From positions 1 through 8,639 of the forward strand of contig JAJZNM010000023.1 in assembly GCA_021852325.1 (NCBI GenBank): 8,639 bases of DNA, read 5' to 3'. Each line of letters starts with the position of its first letter. Positions within the stretch are counted from its first letter, which is position 1. Shown here in pieces: positions 1 to 6,023 of this stretch. Source of the stretch: Pseudomonadota bacterium. Lineage in GTDB: Bacteria > Pseudomonadota > Gammaproteobacteria > JAKAQQ01. Under the pieces are notes generated by a model. That model was not told where the DNA came from. It saw only the letters and a list, made by a program, of their open reading frames with translations, and made no database searches. A program made the position numbers and the translations under genes.

Positions 1-29
1 GGTTTCCATCCCCAATCTTGACTGGCAGG

Positions 30-1799
30 ATGCAGGTCGGCGCGCGCCTGCTCGCCCTGATCGTGCCGTTCTGGCTCACAAGCTGTGCCCCTCTGTCTTC
101 CGTTCACAAAATCCGGATCGCCCTTCAAGCCACCAACTCCCGCCTCACACGAACCGAGGCCCGCAATGCAGCCCTTGCCCGCGAGATACAGTCTCTCCAC
201 GCCGAGCTCACGGCTGCGAAAGCCGGTTTCCGAATGGCACAGGAAAAACTCGCCATGGCAACGAGAAAGGCGTCCGCAGAAGCCCGCACTGCCCTCCAGC
301 AGGCCGAGAATGCGAACGCAAACCTCATGACCAGCCTGGCCAGCTCCGCGCACCCGCCGCCCGCTGGACGGAGGAACCGCTATCGTTGGCTCTTTGCCCG
401 TATTCTCGCAAAAGCCCATGCGCTCGCCCTGAGACCCTATGTCCCCCCGCCTTCCGCACCCCGTGCCCTGCGCCGGATCGGGCGGACGCGCTTTCAATCC
501 CTGTATTTTCAGGGCAGGCTGCCCTTCTGGCCAGCACAGGCCCGCCTCAGCCTCATTTTCAAACCCGCAGGGTATCTTTTCCATCAGGCAGTCATGATCC
601 GCCTCGTGACGCGGAGAACGATCGTGCCCGTCACCTTCACGGCATCGGATTTTCGGGTGCCGGCTTCACTGGCGAAGCAGCTCCCACCCCGGATCGCCCC
701 ATCGGGATTCGAGATTGTGGATCACTTCGTGGGTCTCCACCGGGCTGATGCGTATCTGTCGTTTCTTGGCGAAGGCTACTTTCGGGCCCGGGGACAGGGT
801 CAATGGTGGGGCCCGCTGGCACGCGCCCTCCTGGTCAATACCGCCGTACCCAATAGCTCCGGGAATGCTCCGCCCTTCCGGTCCTTCTGGATCATCCGGC
901 CAGAACGCAAGGACTTGGCTTTGACCCTCTTCGCCTTGCTCGATGGACCGAGCGTGACCGGTGTCTACCGGTTCCGTGTGACTCCGGGTGAGACCACACG
1001 GATGCAGGTCCACGCGGTGCTGTTTTTGCGCCGTCCGGTCAAGCGTCTTGGACTGGCTCCCCTGGTCAGCATGTTTCTCCGCGGGCGCCTGGATGCGAAC
1101 CGGCCGGCCCGCCTGCATCCGGCGGTGCATGATTCCGACGGATTGTCCTATGAGACCCGAACGGGACGCTGGATCTGGTCGCCCCTTGCCGATCCCGGTC
1201 GGTTGACGGTACGGATGTTCCCGCTCGCCAGCCCGAGGGGTTTTGGGCTCATGCAGCGCGACCGCCGTTTCGGGGCGTACCAGTCGCTGCACCAGCATTA
1301 CCAGGCATCTCCAAGCGTCTGGATCGAGCCGCACGGAAACTGGGGTCCCGGCCAGCTTGAACTCGTCGAGATTCCGACGGAACAAGCCACCAACGACAAC
1401 ATTGTGGCGCTTTGGGTACCTGGACGTGAGCCCGCACCCGGGCAACCCCTTGAACTTCGCTATACGATTCGTTGGGGCATACTTCCAACCCCTCCCGCCC
1501 CACTCGGGCGGGTCATGGCCACGCGCGAGGTACGATCACCTGGCGGCCGCCGGACGTTTACCCTCTCCTTTCAAAGCAAGCGTCTGGCAGCGATTCCGTC
1601 CTGGGTGGGCCTCGAGCCCTCCGTCACGATCAGCGGTCATGGCAAGGTCAACGGGCTCACCCTCATCAAGCTGGCTGGGACGAGGCGCTGGCAACTCCGG
1701 TTTACCGTCCCGAGCCACCCGGGCCTCGTCCTCAAGGCCTGGATCCACTACCGCGCGAAACCGCTCACCGAAGTCTGGACCTACCAGATTCCACGCTGA
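30..1799 (+). CDS. OpgG/OpgD (MdoG) family periplasmic glucan protein with lipoprotein signal and coiled-coil stalk
   Basis: Members of this family act in the periplasm on osmoregulated beta-1,2-linked glucans made by OpgH; E. coli OpgD is an endo-beta-1,2-glucanase (from memory, family GH186). Counting from the ATG at 30, residues 1-18 form a short signal with hydrophobic core LLALIVPFWL ending in lipobox LTSC; C19 is the only cysteine in the protein. Residues about 26-106 are Ala/Glu/Gln-rich helix of coiled-coil character, followed by a Pro-rich linker (107-115) and a full MdoG domain to the end. Family motifs seen: DGPSVTG, HDSDGL, WIWSPL, GFGLMQRD, LVEIPT, NDNIVALW. D368 and D456, 88 residues apart, match the catalytic pair of E. 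coli OpgD. The usual GASYFR and GLSARG motifs are eroded. At 589 residues it is longer than E. coli OpgG (511). The start is uncertain: an in-frame TTG lies at 18, the frame is open to the window edge, and no good ribosome site is visible. Confidence 0.93.
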   Translation: MQVGARLLALIVPFWLTSCAPLSSVHKIRIALQATNSRLTRTEARNAALAREIQSLHAELTAAKAGFRMAQEKLAMATRKASAEARTALQQAENANANLMTSLASSAHPPPAGRRNRYRWLFARILAKAHALALRPYVPPPSAPRALRRIGRTRFQSLYFQGRLPFWPAQARLSLIFKPAGYLFHQAVMIRLVTRRTIVPVTFTASDFRVPASLAKQLPPRIAPSGFEIVDHFVGLHRADAYLSFLGEGYFRARGQGQWWGPLARALLVNTAVPNSSGNAPPFRSFWIIRPERKDLALTLFALLDGPSVTGVYRFRVTPGETTRMQVHAVLFLRRPVKRLGLAPLVSMFLRGRLDANRPARLHPAVHDSDGLSYETRTGRWIWSPLADPGRLTVRMFPLASPRGFGLMQRDRRFGAYQSLHQHYQASPSVWIEPHGNWGPGQLELVEIPTEQATNDNIVALWVPGREPAPGQPLELRYTIRWGILPTPPAPLGRVMATREVRSPGGRRTFTLSFQSKRLAAIPSWVGLEPSVTISGHGKVNGLTLIKLAGTRRWQLRFTVPSHPGLVLKAWIHYRAKPLTEVWTYQIPR

Positions 1800-1818
1800 A
1801 GCGAAGACGGATTCCGCA

Positions 1819-3417
1819 TCACGGACACCCTGGTGTATGTGCCAGGACGGAGGCTTCATCCGCCGGGAGCATGTCGCTCCAGGTTTCGGTCAGGGCGTGG
1901 CCCCGATTGCGCAGGAATGCCCGGAGTTCAACGGGATGTCCTTGGGGTACGCTAACCCGGAACGAAAGACGGTCAAAGGATGCCTGCGACAGGCCCACCC
2001 TCCGTGCCGCCATGACCGTGACGCCGCGGATGCGTGCAGGAGCAACCGCGCTCACCACGCCGTGAGCCGGAAGATCGAGGTCAGCCCGGGGAACCGAAAA
2101 ATCGACGATGAAACGCAATGTGTGCCGACCTCGATCGCAGGGCATGCCGGGATTGCGTCCCGCGCCCACGAACGTGTGGATCACAGACCCAGCCGGCGGG
2201 CGGGCGATCCCCGCACGGCCAAACAAGATACGGTAGTCATACCGGTATTCCCGCCCTGGCGTGATCGGGTGGTGCGGAACCCAATAGGCCACGATGTTGT
2301 CGACTGTCTCCGAATCGGTGGGAATCTCGACCAGTTCCACACGGCCGCGTCCCCATTGGCCCTTCGGGACGATCCAGGCGCTCGGACGCGTATCGTAGCG
2401 GGCTCCGAGATCCTCATATCCTGAAAACCGCTGGTCACGCTGCACCAGGCCAAAACCGCGTGGATTGACAAGCTGGAAACTCGTGACCTGGAATCTCGGT
2501 GGATTGATCAAAGGTCTCCAGATCCATTCGCCATCCCCATTCACGAGTTCCAACCCGTCTGAATCGTGTACGGCCGGGCGCCATTCCCCGGGAGGACGGG
2601 GTGTCCCAGCCCCATAGAAGAACATGCTGGTCAAAGGCGCGATGCCGAGAACCCGCGGCACCTGGCGGAAAAAGAGGCGAACCCGCATCTTGACCCGGGT
2701 CACCTGGCCGGGCCGGATGACGAAATGGTAGGCGCCCGTGACACTCGGCCCATTGAGCAGCGCATCGATCACCATCTGCCGCGCCTGCCGTCCGGGCCGC
2801 ATGAGCCAGAACTTCTGGAAGACCGGAAACTCCTCATGGGGCGGGAAAGCGGTATTGATGGCAATGCCACGCGCCGACAATCCAAAGTTGTTGGGTCGGC
2901 CCACCGCACGGAAATAACTCGCACCCGCAAAGACCAGAAACTGGTTGCAGCATTCCCGGCCGACCAAAGGATAGGTCAGCTTGAATCCGGCATATCCAAG
3001 CGCGTGCGGTATGCGCTGGCGTAAACCCGGTGTGGGGTAGGTGAAATCCGAGGGCCTGAACGGCAGCGGATGGACCCTGCAGCCGTCCACCACGAGGATC
3101 TGGACGGGAGTCGTGTAATAAAGCCCGGGGGCAACAAGCTCAACCTGAAACCGGGATTTCCGCTGGCGCCAGAGGCTCCGGGCGGGCTTGAAACGGATGG
3201 ACTGGTATTCATTGTAGGTGAGATGCTTGAGGAAGCCGGGGACCGGTTTGGGCGGCACATAGGGCTTCGCAGCCAGCGCACGCGCCTCGCGCACGAGCGC
3301 CGGAAATGCGAAACAACCCGATGCACGTGCCGATGGGGCCATTGCCAGGATGAGGCCCAGCATGCCGGTCAGGGAAGCAGCCCATCCCCAGGGGAGCCGC
3401 ATGGGACCCGTGCGCAT
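1819..3417 (-). CDS. Periplasmic glucan biosynthesis protein, OpgG/OpgD (MdoG) family
   Basis: Probable periplasmic enzyme shaping osmoregulated periplasmic glucans. From the ATG at 3417 it is 532 residues, the usual family size. Residues 1-32 are a Sec signal peptide (hydrophobic core about 12-28, cleavage after ARA). The MdoG domain covers the rest, with motifs GASYFRAVG, GLSARG, NGPSVTGAY, LTSMFFYG, HDSDGL, GEWIWRPL, GFGLVQRD, RPSAWIVPKG, VELVEIPT and DNIVAYW. D285 and D373 match the catalytic Asp pair of E. coli OpgD with the same 88-residue spacing. This paralogue is much closer to the family consensus than the convergent one, whose stop is 19 bases away. The frame continues upstream to ATGs at 3498 (GGTGA 7 bases before it) and 3531; I prefer 3417 because it puts the signal peptide at the N-terminus. 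There is no convincing twin-arginine signal. The mature chain has six cysteines (C35, 113, 156, 157, 427, 531), which is unusual. Calling it OpgG rather than OpgD is not possible here. Confidence 0.94.
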   Translation of the reverse strand: MRTGPMRLPWGWAASLTGMLGLILAMAPSARASGCFAFPALVREARALAAKPYVPPKPVPGFLKHLTYNEYQSIRFKPARSLWRQRKSRFQVELVAPGLYYTTPVQILVVDGCRVHPLPFRPSDFTYPTPGLRQRIPHALGYAGFKLTYPLVGRECCNQFLVFAGASYFRAVGRPNNFGLSARGIAINTAFPPHEEFPVFQKFWLMRPGRQARQMVIDALLNGPSVTGAYHFVIRPGQVTRVKMRVRLFFRQVPRVLGIAPLTSMFFYGAGTPRPPGEWRPAVHDSDGLELVNGDGEWIWRPLINPPRFQVTSFQLVNPRGFGLVQRDQRFSGYEDLGARYDTRPSAWIVPKGQWGRGRVELVEIPTDSETVDNIVAYWVPHHPITPGREYRYDYRILFGRAGIARPPAGSVIHTFVGAGRNPGMPCDRGRHTLRFIVDFSVPRADLDLPAHGVVSAVAPARIRGVTVMAARRVGLSQASFDRLSFRVSVPQGHPVELRAFLRNRGHALTETWSDMLPADEASVLAHTPGCP

Positions 3418-3850
3418 CTCCTGCCCGTCCGGACCCCTCAAGGCCTGGGTTCGTCTCCAAACAGACCGGCACAAGCCCCTCACCGGAGTCGTGGACATGG
3501 GGGAGTCACCAGCTTCCATCGGATTTACCATCCTACAGCATGGACCCCTGGGAAACCCGAAAGTTCTGGCCGGTGAACTGGATCCGGCGATCGCGCTTCC
3601 TGGACCTTCCGGACCTGCCCACCTTCAACACATCCACTCGGCTTGACCACCGGCACTCGCACACCGTATCCGGCCCACGGTGCGCCGCACCGGAGGCAGA
3701 AGGAGCCGGCCGGCCACTGACCGCTTCGTCGGGATCCCAACCCGTCCCGATGCCGCAGAACGGCCACCGAGTATCCCGGGATGTTCACGCCCTTCCGGAC
3801 GCACCTTGGGATTTCAGGTACGATGCTCGGGACATCCGGGATCACGGGCA
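3418..3850. other. Divergent intergenic region upstream of the OpgG-family gene and the TonB-like gene
   Basis: This spacer must hold the promoters of both flanking genes; if the minus-strand gene starts at 3531 it shrinks to 319 bases. Open frames cross it on both strands, but none looks like a protein and none continues a family. It holds a 15-base palindrome (3678-3692), a GGGATCCC, and ATCCCGGGAT at 3773-3782. TACGAT at 3819-3824 could be a -10 element for the plus-strand gene, but no matching -35 is seen at normal spacing, so I do not call a promoter. Confidence 0.5.
3678..3692. promoter_or_regulatory. Perfect 15-base palindrome, possible operator
   Basis: CGGTGCGCCGCACCG reads as two 7-base arms around a single central C. 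It sits between two divergent gene starts, where a dimeric regulator could bind. A palindrome this size is expected about once in a few windows of this length by chance, so position is the main argument. Confidence 0.2.
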
Positions 3851-4579
3851 ATGCAAAAGGAAAAATTCGTCATCAGCCGATTCCTGGCCCTGAGCGTCAT
3901 GGCACTCGCCTGCATGGCCGCCTCCTCAACCGGACACGCAGCGGTGCACACCCCGGTGCATCCGCCGATTTCCGCCCTATTCCAGCGGAACCTGGTTACC
4001 ACACTCTATGACTGCATCTTGGATCATGCGCCATCCGCACTCCTGAAAGGAGCACCGGGATCGGGTGTGGTTTTGTTTATGGATGATGCGGGACACGCGC
4101 AGCAGGTCCGACTGAGGCAGCCGACCCCAAACGCACTGCTGAACCGGACGATCGTACACGCGGTCAAAACCTGCTCACTGCCACCCCCTCCTCCTGGTTA
4201 CAACCAGCACTATTTTGAAGTCCCGATTGTTCTCCGCTGGGGTTCAAACGTTCGGCAGACGCGCTTGCGATTCGCAAAGACGCATAGGGATTTTCACCAA
4301 AAATTGAACCGCGCAGTCTACCTCTGCATACTGCAGGGCTACTCGCACCAGGCGCTTTTGAGGGGACTGTCGGTAAACAGCCAGGTTTCATTTCTCGTGG
4401 TCGATGGCCATGCCCGCCAGGTCGAGATGGTGCAATCCACCGGAGATCCCGTGCTGGATCGCGGCATCATGCGCTCGGTCAGAGCCTGTGCACTGCCGAG
4501 GCCACCGGCGAGATACGCCAAGCACCGTTTCAAGGTTCATCTTTCGATTTTGGTATCTGCTCCGTCTGGTAGTCCGTGA
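3851..4579 (+). CDS. Exported protein with two tandem TonB C-terminal-like domains
   Basis: Function unknown. The 242-residue product starts at the ATG that gives a clean Sec signal peptide: MQKEK, hydrophobic core to about residue 24, likely cleavage after GHA (residue 30). Two homologous halves follow, about 41-130 and 146-235. Each has the layout of a TonB C-terminal domain: an N-terminal helix, a strand of type G.V.FLVVD or VVLFMDD, GHA.QV, a polar turn, an R.I...V+.C helix, then LP.PP and a closing strand. Cysteines match between halves: C55/C108 in the first and C159/C213 in the second, so one disulfide per domain is plausible. There is no N-terminal membrane anchor or Pro-rich spanning region, so it is not a complete TonB; it is probably soluble in the periplasm. 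The frame is open upstream to a GTG at 3680, but that stretch looks non-coding. No strong ribosome site is visible. Assignment to the TonB_C fold is by pattern only. Confidence 0.85.
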   Translation: MQKEKFVISRFLALSVMALACMAASSTGHAAVHTPVHPPISALFQRNLVTTLYDCILDHAPSALLKGAPGSGVVLFMDDAGHAQQVRLRQPTPNALLNRTIVHAVKTCSLPPPPPGYNQHYFEVPIVLRWGSNVRQTRLRFAKTHRDFHQKLNRAVYLCILQGYSHQALLRGLSVNSQVSFLVVDGHARQVEMVQSTGDPVLDRGIMRSVRACALPRPPARYAKHRFKVHLSILVSAPSGSP

Positions 4580-4620
4580 TCCTATGGCCAGATGTCCAGC
4601 CTGTGACTCGGACTACCGGA
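4565..4620. repeat. Inverted repeat over the stop codon of the TonB-like gene
   Basis: Arms TCTGGTAGTCCG (4565-4576) and CGGACTACCGGA (4609-4620) can form a 12-base-pair stem with one G-U pair and a 32-base loop. The stop codon (4577-4579) is the first triplet of the loop. No T-tract follows on either strand, so it does not look like a standard intrinsic terminator; it could stabilise the 3' end of the mRNA or slow transcription. Confidence 0.4.
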
Positions 4621-4718
4621 TTGGACGCGGAGCAACGCCGGGTCTATCCGTGCACCGCACGAACCATCGAAGCCCGCCAACCGCGCACGCTCTGATTTGC
4701 CCCCGGAATCCTCACCCG

Positions 4719-4740
4719 AAACGAATCCGGGTTTACCCGG
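4719..4740 (-). terminator. Weak candidate intrinsic terminator downstream of the PLP enzyme gene
   Basis: Read on the minus strand, a 5-base GC stem CCGGG/CCCGG with loop TAAA (4727-4740) is followed by ATTCGTTT. It lies about 35 bases past the stop of the minus-strand gene and in the gap between convergent genes, where a terminator is expected. The stem is short and the T-tract is interrupted. Nearby arms (AATCCGG at 4724-4730 with CCGGATT at 4767-4773; TGCCCC at 4698-4703 with GGGGCA at 4743-4748) could form other structures. Confidence 0.3.
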
Positions 4741-4774
4741 CAGGGGCAGCACGGTTGCAGGAGGATCCGGATTT

Positions 4775-5998
4775 TCAGCCGATCAGTCCGACCTTGCGGA
4801 GACAGCCCTCGAACCGCTCCCAGCTCCTTTCGATCTCGAAATCGAGCCCGACCGAAAAGCGGACGAGCCCGGGGGTGAGCCCGGTTGCCAGCCGCTCGCT
4901 CTCGGGGATCTCCGAGGACGTGCTCGCACCCGGCGGGCTGAAGAGCGTGCGGTAGTAGCCCAGGCTGACCGCGAGGAACCCGACCTGGACTTCCTGGAGC
5001 GCCAGCATCAAGGCCTCGGCCAGATCCTCGCTCCCGGCATCCATCGTGAGCATGCCGCCAGAGCCCATGCGGGGGTCAGCCTGGTGCGCAAAGATGGCAC
5101 GATCCGGATAGTCGGGTAATCCGGGATAACAGACCTTGAGTCCATGCCCCCTGAGCCGCTCGGCCCAGAGCTGCGCATTGTGCCCGTGCTGGATCATGCG
5201 CGCCGGGAGGGTATGAAGATTCTTGTAGATCGAGGCGGCCCGTGCACTGTCGAGTGTCGGGCCGAAGAGCATGCAGGTGCCCGAGCCCGCATCGCTCAAC
5301 TCGTCGATGAACGCCTGGTCCGCACAGATCACGCCGGCTACACAATCACTCATGCCATTGATGAACTTGGTCAGGCTGTGGATCACGATATCGGCACCGA
5401 GCTCGTGCGGTGCAAAAATCAGAGGTGCAAACGTATTGTCCACGACGAAACGGGCGCCCCGGGCATGGGCAAGCTCCGCGAGCAGCGCGAGGTCGGGCGT
5501 CCGGAGCAGGGGATTCGTGAGGCTTTCGCAGTAAAGCACGCGGACCTCGCCCTTGAGCGCTGCGCGTACCGCATCGGGATCGGTGCAATCGACGAACCGG
5601 GTCGTAATGCCGTAGCGCGGAAAGACGTTTCGCAAGAGCGCGTGGGTGCCGCCGTAGACCAGCCGGTCCGAGACGATCACGGAACCCTGTTCGCAGAGGG
5701 CCATGAGCGTGGTTGTGATCGCGGCCATGCCGGAGGCGGTCGCATGGGCCGCGGGAGTCCCTTCGAGACGCGCAAGGGCCTGGCCGAGCACGCGGGTCGA
5801 AGGGTTTTCGAGGCGTGAATAGAGATGACAGCCTGGGATCGGCGCGTGGAAGAGGGCCTTGAGTTTTCCCGGATCGAGGAAGGTGAAGGTCGATCCATCG
5901 GAGATCGAGGGGTTGACCTCGCCAAACTCACCGAAGACCTGGAAATCCTGGACACGGCTGGCCGCAGAGGAACGGGCCGGGCCGTCTGGGGAATGCAT
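4775..5998 (-). CDS. PLP-dependent Cys/Met metabolism (trans-sulfuration) family enzyme
   Basis: Fold-type I PLP enzyme of the cystathionine gamma-synthase/gamma-lyase/homoserine sulfhydrylase family, cytosolic and usually a tetramer. The 407 residues cover the whole family length. Visible sites: Y60 and R62 (YSRLENPS, phosphate contacts from the neighbouring subunit), S89-G90-M91 (phosphate loop), Y115 in VYGGTH (ring stacking), D187 (pyridine nitrogen), K211 in SLTKFINGMSD (Schiff base) and R380 in LVRFSVG (substrate carboxylate). The position of the catalytic Cys of classical methionine gamma-lyase (YGCT) is Gly here, so that enzyme is less likely. The N-terminal FGEFGEVNPSI and the STSSEIPE motif suggest a particular subfamily, usually annotated only as cystathionine gamma-synthase-like. 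The exact substrate cannot be assigned. It starts 25 bases after the AmpG-like gene on the same strand and is probably co-transcribed; no clear ribosome site precedes the ATG. Confidence 0.93.
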   Translation of the reverse strand: MHSPDGPARSSAASRVQDFQVFGEFGEVNPSISDGSTFTFLDPGKLKALFHAPIPGCHLYSRLENPSTRVLGQALARLEGTPAAHATASGMAAITTTLMALCEQGSVIVSDRLVYGGTHALLRNVFPRYGITTRFVDCTDPDAVRAALKGEVRVLYCESLTNPLLRTPDLALLAELAHARGARFVVDNTFAPLIFAPHELGADIVIHSLTKFINGMSDCVAGVICADQAFIDELSDAGSGTCMLFGPTLDSARAASIYKNLHTLPARMIQHGHNAQLWAERLRGHGLKVCYPGLPDYPDRAIFAHQADPRMGSGGMLTMDAGSEDLAEALMLALQEVQVGFLAVSLGYYRTLFSPPGASTSSEIPESERLATGLTPGLVRFSVGLDFEIERSWERFEGCLRKVGLIG

Positions 5999-6023
5999 GG
6001 GGAACCCGTGTGATCGTAACGTC

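Noticed and set aside
666..1445. 259-codon open frame on the minus strand
   Set aside because: Antisense to the conserved MdoG domain of the plus-strand gene; composition is Arg/Pro/Gly-rich with no family resemblance, typical of GC-rich shadow frames.
1825..1836. ACACC-CT-GGTGT hairpin as a terminator between the convergent OpgG genes
   Set aside because: Only 5 base pairs with a 2-base loop, inside the last codons of the minus-strand gene, and no T-tract.
1243..2424. 393-codon open frame on the plus strand bridging both OpgG genes
   Set aside because: Out of frame with one real gene and antisense to the other; both real genes show clear family motifs over this stretch.
3310..3330. Lipobox-like ASGC in the minus-strand OpgG protein
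   Set aside because: An Arg lies at -4, within the region that should be uncharged, and the ARA cleavage site explains the signal peptide better.
3417..3531. Twin-arginine signal (VWRRTQ) in the extended OpgG N-terminus, as in E. coli OpgD
   Set aside because: The Arg pair is followed by polar residues, not a hydrophobic core; the core lies about 24 residues later and fits a Sec signal from the 3417 start.
3680..3850. N-terminal extension of the TonB-like protein
   Set aside because: It would bury a clean Sec signal peptide 57 residues inside the protein and the extension is Arg/Pro-rich and non-coding in look.
3525..3851. Minus-strand frame of 108 codons in the divergent spacer
   Set aside because: Non-ATG start, no family features, Pro/Gly/Arg/Val-rich, and it ends inside the start of the next gene in another frame.
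5144..5818. 224-codon plus-strand frame
   Set aside because: Fully antisense to the PLP enzyme, which has all its active-site residues.
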